42,519 nucleotides of DNA from Anaerolineaceae bacterium (GTDB lineage Bacteria > Chloroflexota > Anaerolineae > Promineifilales > Promineifilaceae): contig PABI01000076.1 of NCBI GenBank assembly GCA_002699125.1, positions 1 through 42,519 of the forward strand. Direction: 5' to 3'. Shown one piece after another: positions 17,085-25,925 of this stretch. The notes under the pieces were generated by a model. The model was not told the origin of the DNA and did no database searches. It saw only the letters and a program-made list of their open reading frames with translations. The translations under genes were made by a program, and so were the position numbers. Every line of letters begins with the position of its first letter. The stretch's first letter is position 1.

Positions 17085-17192
17085 GGAGAACAAAAAGTCT
17101 TAAAATAGTTTCAACTTCAATAAGCTTTTGTTCTCCTAAACGTAAACCGCAAATAACCTCTGGGTTTTCTACAAGCTTTTTGCGGTTTACGT
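17085..17192 (+). promoter_or_regulatory. Two consecutive hairpins upstream of the E1 gene
   Basis: Hairpin 1: GGAGAACAAAA (17085-17095) pairs with TTTTGTTCTCC (17126-17136). Hairpin 2: ACGTAAACCGCAAA (17140-17153) pairs perfectly with TTTGCGGTTTACGT (17179-17192). The second ends 6 nt before the AAGGAG ribosome binding site. A leader that senses or stabilises is possible; they may also be remnants of repeats. No known riboswitch is recognised. Confidence 0.6.
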
Positions 17193-17216
17193 AGCACAAG
17201 GAGTTCCCGAAAACTT

Positions 17217-19661
17217 ATGCTTGAAACAGAAAAAGAAATAGAGTCACAGTTAGTTGGTGAGCGTGAAACCGATCAGCTTTACATAAGCACGGCTGAAATT
17301 CTGAGAGATTACACCCTCGCTAACGAAAGTCGCAACGCCAGCCTCATCGGACGGCGCGAAGTGCTCAGCGGCAAAGCCAAATTTGGTATTTTTGGCGATG
17401 GCAAGGAAGTGGCCCAGCTGGCCATGGCCAAAGCGTATCGCAAAGGTGATTTTCGCTCCGGCTATTACCGCGACCAAACCTTCATGTTTGCCATCGGTGC
17501 CACCACCATCCAACAATTTTTTGCCCAACTGTACGCCATCGCCGATGTCGCCCTGGAGCCACAATCCGCCGGGCGGCAGATGAACGCGCACTTCGCCACC
17601 CGCAGCCTGAATCCGGATGGCAGCTGGCGCGATCTGACCCAGCAAATGAACACTTCCGCCGACATCTCTCCCACCGGCAGCCAAATGCCACGCCTGGTGG
17701 GTCTGGGCTACGCCTCTCGCCTGTATCGCGAACTGGATGAACTGAAGCATCTGACGCAATTCTCTCAAAACGGCAATGAAGTTGCTTTTGGCACCATTGG
17801 CAACGCCAGCTGCGCCGAAGGACTCTTTTGGGAATCCATCAACGCCATTGGCGTGCTGCAAGCGCCCGTGGTTCTTTCTATTTGGGACGATGGCTACGGC
17901 ATTTCGGTCCCCAACGAATACCAGATCACCAAGTCGAACCTATCTGAACTGCTAAAAGGGTTCCAGCGCGAGCCAAACAGCAAACAGGGCTTCGACATCT
18001 ATACAGTGAAAGGCTGGGATTACACGGCCCTGGTGGAAACCTACCAGAGAGCCACAAAAATCGCCCGCCGCGATCACGTTCCGGCCATCATTCACGTGAT
18101 TGAGATGACCCAGCCGCAAGGGCATTCCACCTCGGGCAGCCACGAACGATACAAATCGGATGAGCGTATGGCGTTTGAAGAAGATTTCGACTGCATTCGC
18201 AAAATGCGGGAGTGGATCATCGACCAGCGCATTGCGACGGCGGGTGAGTTGGACCAAATCGAACGAAATACCAGAAAATCGGTGGAGAATATTCGTACCA
18301 AATTGTGGAAAACATTCTCCTTGCCCATCTACAAAGAGCGGCAGGAAGTGGCCAATATTGTCGAAGAAATTGAGCAGCATTCTGCCAAAAAAGATGAGCT
18401 GGCCCGGCTGCGGCGTAAATTAATGGAAAAGAAATCGCCATTGCGCCGGGACAACATGGAAGCAATTCGCGATGTGCTGCTGCTGGTGCGCGACGAAAAT
18501 AGCCCTGCCGTGCAGAAACTGGCCCAATGGCGCACCAACCAGATAGCCATCAGCCGGGAGCGGTACGGCTCCCATTTGTACAGTCACTCGACCGAGGCTC
18601 ATGCCCAGGTGCCAGAAATTAAACCGGTTTACTCAGCCGAATCTATTACGCTGAAAGGGTATGAGGTACTTAATCGCACCTTTGATGCCATTTTGGAGCG
18701 CGATCCTCGGGTTATTGCTTTTGGTGAAGATGTGGGTCAGCTTGGTGGCGTTAACCAGTCAATGGCCGGCATGCAGGCCAAATATGGCAAGCTGCGTGTA
18801 TCGGACACGGGCATTCGTGAGGCCACCATTTTAGGGCAGGCGATTGGTTTGGCGATGCGAGGATTACGGCCGTTAGCCGAAATTCAGTACCTCGATTACC
18901 TGCCTTACGCCCTGCAAATCATGTCCGACGATTTGGCTACTGTTCAGTGGCGCACCCGCGGCGGGCAAAAGGCCCCGGTCATTGTGCGCACCCGCGGCCA
19001 CCGGCTGGAAGGCGTCTGGCATGGCGGCTCGCCGATGGGGGCCATTGTCCATTTGCTGCGTGGAATGCACATTTTGGTGCCGCGCAACATGGTGCAGGCG
19101 GCCGGCTTTTACAACACCCTGCTGCAAACAGATGAGCCGGCGCTGCTGGTAGAAGTTTTGAGCGGCTACCGGCTGAAGGAACGCGTACCGGACAATCTGA
19201 CTGAGTTCACCATCCCGCTGGGCGTGCCGGAGGTGGTGCGCGAAGGGGAGGATGTCACCGTGGTGACCTATGGCGCGATGGTGGGCGTGGCCCAGCGCGC
19301 CGCCAATTTGCTGGCCCGAACCGGCATTGAGGTGGAGCTGATTGATGTGCGCTCCCTGCTGCCGTTTGATGTGAACGGCCGTATCCTCGAATCACTCAAA
19401 AAGACCAGCCGCATCCTCTTTTTGGATGAGGATGTGCCCGGTGGGGCAACCGCCTACATGATGCAGGAAGTGATCGAAAAACAAGAAGGCTTTTACTGGC
19501 TGGACAGTGAACCGCGCACGCTGAGTGCCCAGGAACATCGTCCGGCTTACGGCTCCGACGGCAACTACTTTTCCAAACCTAACGCCGAGGACATTTTTGA
19601 AGCCGTCTACGACATCATGAACGAGGCTGAACCGGCCCGGTATCCAATTTTTTACCGCTAA
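17217..19661 (+). CDS. Fused alpha/beta E1 component of a 2-oxoacid dehydrogenase complex
   Basis: The 814 residues join E1-alpha (about 20-400) and E1-beta (about 485-814), subunits that are separate in most organisms. The reaction is thiamine-diphosphate-dependent decarboxylation of a 2-oxoacid (pyruvate or branched-chain type) with transfer to the E2 lipoyl group. The alpha part has GNASCAEG (195-202) and WDDGYGIS (223-230) where classic E1 has GDG and NN, so the two metal-ligand positions read Asn and Asp instead of Asp and Asn. The beta part has FGEDVGQLGG, REATILGQAIGLAMRG and VPGGATAYMMQEV. Such fused proteins are, as I recall, known in Bacteroidota and some Chloroflexota. The E2 gene follows after 83 nt. 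No E3 gene is in the window. Confidence 0.92.
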   Translation: MLETEKEIESQLVGERETDQLYISTAEILRDYTLANESRNASLIGRREVLSGKAKFGIFGDGKEVAQLAMAKAYRKGDFRSGYYRDQTFMFAIGATTIQQFFAQLYAIADVALEPQSAGRQMNAHFATRSLNPDGSWRDLTQQMNTSADISPTGSQMPRLVGLGYASRLYRELDELKHLTQFSQNGNEVAFGTIGNASCAEGLFWESINAIGVLQAPVVLSIWDDGYGISVPNEYQITKSNLSELLKGFQREPNSKQGFDIYTVKGWDYTALVETYQRATKIARRDHVPAIIHVIEMTQPQGHSTSGSHERYKSDERMAFEEDFDCIRKMREWIIDQRIATAGELDQIERNTRKSVENIRTKLWKTFSLPIYKERQEVANIVEEIEQHSAKKDELARLRRKLMEKKSPLRRDNMEAIRDVLLLVRDENSPAVQKLAQWRTNQIAISRERYGSHLYSHSTEAHAQVPEIKPVYSAESITLKGYEVLNRTFDAILERDPRVIAFGEDVGQLGGVNQSMAGMQAKYGKLRVSDTGIREATILGQAIGLAMRGLRPLAEIQYLDYLPYALQIMSDDLATVQWRTRGGQKAPVIVRTRGHRLEGVWHGGSPMGAIVHLLRGMHILVPRNMVQAAGFYNTLLQTDEPALLVEVLSGYRLKERVPDNLTEFTIPLGVPEVVREGEDVTVVTYGAMVGVAQRAANLLARTGIEVELIDVRSLLPFDVNGRILESLKKTSRILFLDEDVPGGATAYMMQEVIEKQEGFYWLDSEPRTLSAQEHRPAYGSDGNYFSKPNAEDIFEAVYDIMNEAEPARYPIFYR

Positions 19662-19662
19662 A

Positions 19663-19728
19663 AATTACTCAATTACCCAATTACCTAATTACGTTTTGTA
19701 ATTGAGTAACTGAGTAATTAGGTAATTG
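19663..19728. repeat. AT-rich inverted/tandem repeat between E1 and E2 genes
   Basis: Reiterated CAATTACC/CTAATTAC words (19663-19692) face their reverse complements (19699-19728) around a short centre. It fills nearly all of the 83-nt E1-E2 gap and could fold in the message. Confidence 0.8.
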
Positions 19729-19744
19729 AACAGTCGAGGAACAA

Positions 19745-21025
19745 ATGGCAACCAAAGTCATCATGCCCGAGATGGGCGAAGGTGTAGTGGAAGGAACAGT
19801 GTCCCGCTGGCTCAAGCAAGTTGGCGAGCCCGTGGATCAATACGAACCGCTGCTTGAAATTGAAACCGATAAAGTAACCACCGAAGCCACCGCCGAAGAA
19901 GCCGGCACGCTGCTGGAAATTCTGATTCCTGAAGGCGAAACGGTGGACGTTGGCACGGTGTTGGCCTACATTGGCCAACCGGGCGAATCAGTGCAGAAAA
20001 ATGGAGGAGCACCGGCCAAAGAGTCCAGGCCGGAACCCAAACGTGCGCCAGAGCCAGCGAATGCGCCCGCGCCAACGGCCGTTCCCAGCGGCCAACCACA
20101 ACGCTACACAGGGCGCATCAGTCCAGTTGTAGGTCGCATCGCGGCTGAACATGACGTGGACTTAAATCTGGTGAATGGCACGGGGCGAGACGGCCGCATC
20201 ACCAAAAAAGATATCCTGGCCTACGTGGAACAACGCGAAGCGCAGCCGGAAGCCGAACCCCAACCAGAACCGGCCGCCCGGCAGCCGCAGCCTGCTGCAC
20301 CGGCACCCGCTCCGGCAAAACCACAACCGGCACCACAGCCAACGGCCGTTCCCGGTGAAGTCGTTCCCCTCACCAACATGCGCCGCGCCATTGCCGAGCA
20401 CATGGTGCGCAGTAAGCAGACCAGCCCGCATGTGACGACCGTGTTTGAGTTTGATTTTACGGCCGTTGCCCAGCACCGCGCCGCCCACAAAGCCCAATTC
20501 GCTCGCGACGGGGCTAATCTGACCTTCACGGCGTACATTGTCGCCGCCACGGTAGAGGCGCTGAAGCAGCATCCCCTGGCCAACAGCACCTGGACCGATG
20601 AGGGCATCGAACTCAAACAGCAGATCAACATCGGCATGGCCGCGGCCATCGACGATGGGCTGATTGTGCCCGTCATCAAGGGAGCCGACGGCATGAACCT
20701 GTTGGGCCTGGCCCGCACCATCAACGACCTCACTGAGCGGGCACGCAACAAGCAGCTCCAACCCGCCGAGGTACAGGGGGGGACCTTCTCCATCACTAAC
20801 CACGGCACTTCCGGCAGCCTGTTTGCCACGCCGATCATTAACCAGCCGCAGTGCGGCATTTTAGGCGTGGGCAAAATTGAGAAGCGGGTGAAGGTGATTA
20901 ACGATGCGATTGCGATACGGCCGTTGGCCTACGTCAGCTTCACCTTCGATCATCGCATCCTGGACGGCAAAACGGCCGATGATTTTGTGAGTACGCTGAA
21001 AGAGATAATTGAAGGCTGGCATTAG
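19745..21025 (+). CDS. Dihydrolipoamide acyltransferase (E2) of the 2-oxoacid dehydrogenase complex
   Basis: The 426-residue protein has one lipoyl domain (1-78) with lipoyl lysine K43 in EIETDKVTTEA. A Pro/Ala-rich linker follows, then the E3/E1-binding domain (about 115-160, ISPVVGRIAAEHDVDLNLVNG), a second Pro/Ala linker and the catalytic acyltransferase domain (about 210-426). The catalytic motif is H403-R-I-L-D407-G. It moves the acyl group from E1 to CoA and forms the core of the complex. It is paired with the fused E1 gene upstream. GAGGAAC lies before the ATG. Acyl specificity (acetyl or branched-chain) cannot be decided. Four ACGGCCGT copies lie in the gene, two of them in linker codons. 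Confidence 0.95.
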   Translation: MATKVIMPEMGEGVVEGTVSRWLKQVGEPVDQYEPLLEIETDKVTTEATAEEAGTLLEILIPEGETVDVGTVLAYIGQPGESVQKNGGAPAKESRPEPKRAPEPANAPAPTAVPSGQPQRYTGRISPVVGRIAAEHDVDLNLVNGTGRDGRITKKDILAYVEQREAQPEAEPQPEPAARQPQPAAPAPAPAKPQPAPQPTAVPGEVVPLTNMRRAIAEHMVRSKQTSPHVTTVFEFDFTAVAQHRAAHKAQFARDGANLTFTAYIVAATVEALKQHPLANSTWTDEGIELKQQINIGMAAAIDDGLIVPVIKGADGMNLLGLARTINDLTERARNKQLQPAEVQGGTFSITNHGTSGSLFATPIINQPQCGILGVGKIEKRVKVINDAIAIRPLAYVSFTFDHRILDGKTADDFVSTLKEIIEGWH

Positions 21026-21037
21026 GGAGTTCGCTAT

Positions 21038-21090
21038 TTTCCCGGAAACTGTTTGTCAGGATATTCGTCTGATCGATAGTTTCCGGGAAA
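21038..21090. repeat. 13-bp perfect inverted repeat downstream of E2
   Basis: TTTCCCGGAAACT (21038-21050) and AGTTTCCGGGAAA (21078-21090) flank 27 nt. Each arm contains an inner TTCCCGGAA-type palindrome. It lies before a true terminator. Confidence 0.8.
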
Positions 21091-21099
21091 TTCTGTACC

Positions 21100-21134
21100 A
21101 AGCCATCCATGAACTTTCATGGATGGCTTTTTTG
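21100..21134 (+). terminator. Intrinsic terminator of the E1-E2 operon
   Basis: AAGCCATCCATGAA pairs with TTCATGGATGGCTT (21116-21129), followed by a T-rich tail. The AT-rich stretch from here to 21306 holds no supported gene except the GGAAGG site of the next one. Confidence 0.92.
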
Positions 21135-21306
21135 TTTTTGGCTGTTTTCTTGTGATTTTTTAGCCAGATATCAATTTTCTTGCATATACGATCATGTTTT
21201 TCAATATTTTTCTTGACAATCTTAACATGATTCTTTATTATTCTTGTCATTCAGCTAAAGATTCTTAACCCGAAGATCAATTTCTCGAAGTTGGAAGGCA
21301 AATAAT

Positions 21307-22614
21307 ATGGATAATTCAAAACCGTTACGGCCGTTCCTAATCCTCTGGTCTGGTCAAGCACTCTCCCTCATTGGCAGCGCCGTCGTGCAGTTTGCCCTCG
21401 TCTGGTGGCTGACGCAGGAAACCGGCTCCGCCACCATTTTAGCCACAGCCTCTCTGGTTGGCTTTTTGCCCCAGGTGCTGCTGGGACCCTTTGCCGGTGT
21501 GCTGGTAGACCGCTGGAGCCGCCGCTGGACGATGTTCCTGGCCGATACCGGCATCGCCCTGGCCACCCTCTTGCTAGCTTATCTCTTCTGGACCGAAGCG
21601 ATTCAAATCTGGCATATTTTTGCCCTGATGTTTGTCCGCGCCCTGGGCGGTGCCTTCCACTTCCCCGCCATGCAAGCGTCTACCTCGCTGATGGTGCCAC
21701 ACGAGCATCTCACTCGCATTCAGGGCTTCAACCAGATGCTGGAAGGCGGCCTGGGCATCATCGCTGCGCCGCTGGGCGCGCTGCTGCTCGCCTTCCTGCC
21801 GATGCAAGGTATCCTCGCTGTCGATGTCACCACCGCCCTCTTTGCGGTCGTCCCCCTTCTCTTTATCGTGGTGCCCCAGCCAGAAAAATCGGCTGAGGAG
21901 CTGGCAACCGGCAAGAAAACCCCTTACTGGACCCAAATGCGGGAGGGGCTAGCTTATGTTTGGGCCTGGCCGGGCATTCTGCTGCTGATGCTGCTGGCGA
22001 TGCTGGTTAACTTTGTCCTGACCCCCGTCGTTTCCCTGCTGCCGCTGCTGGTTTCCGACTATTTTGGCGGTGGGGCATGGGAGTTTGGCGCGATGCAGTC
22101 CACGTTCGGCATCGGCATCATTGTGGGGGGCATTGCGTTGGGTGCCTGGGGTGGCTTTAAGCGGCGCATCTACACCTCGCTGGTCGGGCTGGTTGGTCTG
22201 GGCGTTGGCATTGCGCTAATTGGTTTGGCCCCGGCTAACCTGTTTTGGTTGGCGATAGTCGGTGGCTTTGTCGGTGGCAGCATGATTGCCATGGTGAATG
22301 GCCCGGTACGCGCGATTTTGCAAACGGCCGTTTCCCCCGAAAAACAAGGGCGCGTCATGTCACTCATTAGCAGCCTGGCCACCGCCATGACGCCGCTGGG
22401 GCTCATGCTGGCAGGTCCCCTGGCCGATCAATTTGGCGTACGGCCCTGGTTTATTGTGGCTGGCGCGTTCACCATGCTGGTGGGCTTCGCTGGATTCTTT
22501 ATTCCGGCATTGCTTACGGTGGAAGACGGCCGTTACAACACCAATACCTCATCCCCGGCCGAAGAAACAATCTCAGACGAAATCCAGCCAGAAACCGGGA
22601 CTGTTAAGGCATGA
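21307..22614 (+). CDS. MFS transporter, DHA3 (drug/macrolide exporter-like) family
   Basis: The 435-residue protein has twelve likely membrane helices, the N-terminal ILWSGQALSLIGSAVVQFALVWWL segment typical of the DHA3/MefA-like branch of the major facilitator family, and the loop motif DRWSRRW after helix 2. It would export small molecules, such as drugs or a siderophore, using the proton gradient. Substrate is unknown. GGAAGG lies 9 nt before the ATG. Its stop codon overlaps the start of the beta-lactamase-like gene (ATGA), so the two are translated together. Confidence 0.9.
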   Translation: MDNSKPLRPFLILWSGQALSLIGSAVVQFALVWWLTQETGSATILATASLVGFLPQVLLGPFAGVLVDRWSRRWTMFLADTGIALATLLLAYLFWTEAIQIWHIFALMFVRALGGAFHFPAMQASTSLMVPHEHLTRIQGFNQMLEGGLGIIAAPLGALLLAFLPMQGILAVDVTTALFAVVPLLFIVVPQPEKSAEELATGKKTPYWTQMREGLAYVWAWPGILLLMLLAMLVNFVLTPVVSLLPLLVSDYFGGGAWEFGAMQSTFGIGIIVGGIALGAWGGFKRRIYTSLVGLVGLGVGIALIGLAPANLFWLAIVGGFVGGSMIAMVNGPVRAILQTAVSPEKQGRVMSLISSLATAMTPLGLMLAGPLADQFGVRPWFIVAGAFTMLVGFAGFFIPALLTVEDGRYNTNTSSPAEETISDEIQPETGTVKA

Positions 22615-24257
22615 GCCAGGTTGTGAAGGGAGAACTGGGCCAACGGCTCGACCACTACCTGAGCCGCATCACCCCGTTTGGCTTTGCCGGGGCCGCGCTG
22701 CTGGCCCAAGACGGGGAGGTCGTGCTCAACAAAGGGTATGGCCTGGCTAATCGGGCCGAAGGCATACCCAACACAGCCCAAACCGTTTTCAGCACCGGCT
22801 CCATCAGCAAACAATTCACCGCCGCCGCCATCATGAAACTGGAGATGCAGGGCAAGCTGCACACCGGTGATCCGCTGACCAAATTTTTTCCTGGCGTGCC
22901 CGCCGACAAGGCCAACATCACCTTGCATCACCTGCTTACGCATACGGCCGGCATCATCAACTACAGCGGTGAAGATTTTGTGATGGCCGACAAAGAGGAA
23001 ACGGTGCTTAAAATTTTGGCAGCACCGCTGCGATTTTCCCCCGGTGAGGAATATGCTTACTCCAACGCCGGTTACTCGCTGTTGGCCGCCATCATTGAGC
23101 AAGTAGCGCAGCAGCCATATGAGCAATTTTTGCACACACAGCTCCTGGCTCCAGCAGGACTGCACTGCACCGGCTACCGCCTGCCGGATTGGTCAGCAAC
23201 GAATGTGGCGCACTGGTACAACGGCCGTAACGATTTTGGCACCCCGCTGGAAAAACCATATCCGTCCTGGAATCTGTTGGGCAACGGCGACATCCTTTCT
23301 ACAACGGAAGATATGTTCCGCTGGCATCAAGCGCTGTTGGGAAATGACATTTTATCCGAGGCGGTGAAAGAAAAAATGTACACGCCGGAGCAGCAGGAGT
23401 ATGCTTACGGCTGGCGCGTGGTGGAGACTGAGCACGGCCGTTGCATCCAGCACAACGGGGCCAGCAGCTACGGCAGCAGCGCCCTGTTCCGCCGCTGGAT
23501 TGATGCCAATGTCGTGTTAGTGCTCTTTTGCAACACAGATTACATGGGCGAAGTGTTAATCCGCACCCTGCAAGAACCGCTGGAAGCACTCATTTTTGGT
23601 GAAGACGTTCCCCTACCACCCCCCTTACCCGCCGCGCCACCTTGTCCATTGGAAACATTTGCCGGTGAGTTTGTTTTGCCAGAGGGCGATACGATCCACG
23701 TTTCGTTAGAAAATGATTCGCTGCACCTGATGCCATCAAGCCAGGCCGGGATTAACTGGCTGTTAAGTTTGAGCGAGGCGGAAACGGCCGTTTACAACCA
23801 ATCCTTCCAGCAAACCCAAACCGTCATGGCCGCCGCCCTGGCCGGCGATACCGAACCATTGTTCAATTCGCTGGCGCGACGGGAGGCGCGCACGTCCGGC
23901 GTTTTGCGCACCTGGCAGGAGCTGGTGGAAGAAGTGCAGCCAACGGAAATAAAGGTTTTGGGGATACGGCCGTCGCTCTACCTGGAAGATGCCTGCGAAG
24001 CCATCACCAAATTCACCGGGCCGGAAGAAAGCGGTTGGTTTGTCTCCATCTGGCGCGACGGACAAAATGTAGGTGTGCTGCTCACAGAACTGACGAGCGA
24101 TAATATTTTTACGGCCGTTGCCCAACCGGTCACCATCGACACGCTGGTAACATACCATTTATCCTACGCCCAGCCGCGCCAGTTCCAAATTGTGTCTGAA
24201 AGCAGCAGCATCCGTGAGCTTATCTCTGAACAAAACATTCCAGCTCGAAAGGTTTAA
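22611..24257 (+). CDS. Serine hydrolase of the class C beta-lactamase / D-Ala-D-Ala peptidase family
   Basis: The 548 residues have the beta-lactamase (PF00144) catalytic signs: S64-I-S-K67 (nucleophile and base), Y150-S-N152 and H281-N-G283 in place of KTG. An extra C-terminal region (about 340-548) with a beta-rich appearance follows, as in EstB-like and D-aminopeptidase-like esterases. No signal peptide is evident, so it is probably cytoplasmic, which argues against an antibiotic-resistance beta-lactamase and for an esterase or peptidase acting on a small molecule. Overlap with the exporter gene by 4 nt suggests a shared substrate. Five ACGGCCGT copies are inside. Confidence 0.88.
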   Translation: MSQVVKGELGQRLDHYLSRITPFGFAGAALLAQDGEVVLNKGYGLANRAEGIPNTAQTVFSTGSISKQFTAAAIMKLEMQGKLHTGDPLTKFFPGVPADKANITLHHLLTHTAGIINYSGEDFVMADKEETVLKILAAPLRFSPGEEYAYSNAGYSLLAAIIEQVAQQPYEQFLHTQLLAPAGLHCTGYRLPDWSATNVAHWYNGRNDFGTPLEKPYPSWNLLGNGDILSTTEDMFRWHQALLGNDILSEAVKEKMYTPEQQEYAYGWRVVETEHGRCIQHNGASSYGSSALFRRWIDANVVLVLFCNTDYMGEVLIRTLQEPLEALIFGEDVPLPPPLPAAPPCPLETFAGEFVLPEGDTIHVSLENDSLHLMPSSQAGINWLLSLSEAETAVYNQSFQQTQTVMAAALAGDTEPLFNSLARREARTSGVLRTWQELVEEVQPTEIKVLGIRPSLYLEDACEAITKFTGPEESGWFVSIWRDGQNVGVLLTELTSDNIFTAVAQPVTIDTLVTYHLSYAQPRQFQIVSESSSIRELISEQNIPARKV

Positions 24258-24300
24258 TCTTATCAGCCAGAATTCTTTGGCAAAACAAACAACCATCAAT

Positions 24301-24393
24301 TGTCATTTCGACCGAAGGGAGAAATCTTTGACGTGATCATAAGCGAATAATCTACGAAGTCTAAAGGGATTCTTCGCTTCGCTCAGAATGACA
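24301..24393. repeat. Imperfect inverted-repeat element (TGTCATTTCGA type)
   Basis: The left end (TGTCATTTCGACCGAAGGGA) and right end (TTCGCTTCGCTCAGAATGACA region, to 24393) are imperfect reverse complements, about 20 of 26 positions, around 35-40 nt. It fills most of the gap 24258-24412. The shape is that of a miniature dispersed palindromic element without a coding part. Confidence 0.75.
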
Positions 24394-24412
24394 CATACTT
24401 CAGGGAATCTCT

Positions 24413-25822
24413 ATGACCGAAGATACAAAACGCCCCGCCGGGATGACCGGCTTTACGATTGTCTGGGTTGGCCAGCTGGTTTCTCTGCTGGGCACCAGCA
24501 TGACCAACTTTGCTCTCACCATCTGGGCCTTTGAGCAAACCGGCCGGGCCACTGACCTGGCGCTGATTGGCTTCTTCTTCCTGGTGCCGCTGCTCATCGT
24601 CAGCCCCATGGCCGGGGCCATTGTTGATCGGAACGACCGCAAGTTTATGATGATGGTCAGCGATCTGGCTTCCGGCGTGGTGACCATCATTGTCCTGGTT
24701 TTGTACGCCACCGGCCTGTTGGAAGTGTGGCATCTGTACATCACCGCTGCCATCTCCGGCACCTTCCAGACGTTTCAATGGCCGGCCTATTCGGCCGCCA
24801 TCAGCACGATGCTGCCCAAGAAGCAGTATGCCCGGGCCAACGGCATGATTTCCCTGGCTGAATCTGGCTCCGGTATTTTTGCCCCGGTGCTGGCGGGGGC
24901 ACTGTTGAGCTTTTTTGGCTTAACGGCCGTTTTTGCCATCGACATCATCACCTTCACCGTAGCGATTGGGGCGCTGCTGCTGGTGCACATCCCTAACCCC
25001 AAGCGCACCGAAGCCGGCGAAGAAAGCCAGGGCAGCATCTGGAAAGAGTCAGCCTACGGCTTCCGCTACATTTTGGCCCGCCCCAGCCTGCTGGGCTTGC
25101 AGCTGCTGTTTTTCGGAGCCAATTTCATGGCCGCACTGGGTGGCACCGTTTTTGCCCCCATGCTTCTGGCCCGCACCGGCAACAACGAACTCATTTTTGG
25201 CTCCGTGCAGTCGGTTGCCGCCGTGGGCGGTGTGATTGGTGGTCTGGTAATGAGTGCCTGGGGTGGTCCCAAGCGGCTGGTCTATGGCGTGGTTTTTGGC
25301 TGGGTACTATCGGGACTAGCCCAATCCGTTTTTGGTGCCGGGCAAATCGTACCAGTCTGGCTTGTTACCGGCTTTATCATGTCTGCCTTGATACCGCTCA
25401 TCAATGGCTCCAACCAGGCCATCTGGCAGGCCAAGGTGGCCCCCGACGTGCAGGGGCGCGTCTTTGCCATTCGCCGCCTCATTGCCTGGGTGTCTACGCC
25501 TCTGGCCCAGCTCATCGCCGGGCCGCTGGCTGATTACGTGATGGAACCGGCGATGCAGGAAGGTGGGGCACTGGCGGGCACGTTTGGCTGGCTGGTAGGC
25601 ACCGGCAGCGGCGCAGGCATGGGCCTGATGATGGTCTTTTCCGGTGTGTTGTCCAGTCTGGTAGCGTTTGGCACATTTTCCGCCAACGCGGTGCGCAACG
25701 CTGAAGATTTGCTGCCAGACCATGAACAAATGGCTCCCGAAGAAGAATTAGTTCCCCCAGACCCAGTCGAAGGCACCCAATTGGAAACAGATGGCATGAG
25801 CGCAAGCTCAACGTTCGGCTGA
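24413..25822 (+). CDS. MFS transporter, DHA3-like, paralogue of the one upstream
   Basis: This 469-residue protein belongs to the same exporter branch as the gene at 21307. It shares the VWVGQLVSLLGTSMTNFAL start, DRNDRKFMM after helix 2, and twelve predicted helices. A glycine-rich insertion (GTFGWLVGTGSGAGMG) lies before the last helix pair, and an acidic hydrophilic tail of about 40 residues ends it. It probably exports a small molecule; substrate unknown. AGGGAA lies before the ATG. The inverted-repeat element at 24301-24393 separates it from the hydrolase gene, so it may form a separate unit. Confidence 0.9.
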   Translation: MTEDTKRPAGMTGFTIVWVGQLVSLLGTSMTNFALTIWAFEQTGRATDLALIGFFFLVPLLIVSPMAGAIVDRNDRKFMMMVSDLASGVVTIIVLVLYATGLLEVWHLYITAAISGTFQTFQWPAYSAAISTMLPKKQYARANGMISLAESGSGIFAPVLAGALLSFFGLTAVFAIDIITFTVAIGALLLVHIPNPKRTEAGEESQGSIWKESAYGFRYILARPSLLGLQLLFFGANFMAALGGTVFAPMLLARTGNNELIFGSVQSVAAVGGVIGGLVMSAWGGPKRLVYGVVFGWVLSGLAQSVFGAGQIVPVWLVTGFIMSALIPLINGSNQAIWQAKVAPDVQGRVFAIRRLIAWVSTPLAQLIAGPLADYVMEPAMQEGGALAGTFGWLVGTGSGAGMGLMMVFSGVLSSLVAFGTFSANAVRNAEDLLPDHEQMAPEEELVPPDPVEGTQLETDGMSASSTFG

Positions 25823-25853
25823 GCTCACGTCGAAGCCACCATGAATGAAAATT

Positions 25854-25901
25854 TCACGCCAAGCCGCCAAGTGTGCCAAAGGTCTTTGCGACTTTGCGTG
25901 A
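25854..25901. repeat. Imperfect inverted repeat of GCAAAG/CTTTGC type
   Basis: Arms 25854-25871 and 25884-25901 match at 15 of 18 positions. The words resemble the longer element at 12342-12411. It fills the gap before the thioredoxin-like gene. Confidence 0.7.
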
Positions 25902-25925
25902 GGCAATTTTCGAAGGAACATAACG

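Larger units (their letters stand above)
16849..17216. other. 368-nt intergenic region with structured leader of the E1 gene
   Basis: This is the longest gene-free stretch. It holds a TATAAT box (16921-16926; no convincing -35), three ACGGCCGT copies (16945, 16974, 17056), a 24-bp perfect palindrome, two successive hairpins and AAGGAG (17198-17203), which is 13 nt before the E1 start. No small gene is supported in it. Confidence 0.7.

Noticed and set aside
21056..21250. Lys-rich 64-codon open frame downstream of E2
   Set aside because: It starts inside an inverted repeat, crosses a terminator and owes its Lys content to AT-rich DNA. No ribosome binding site.
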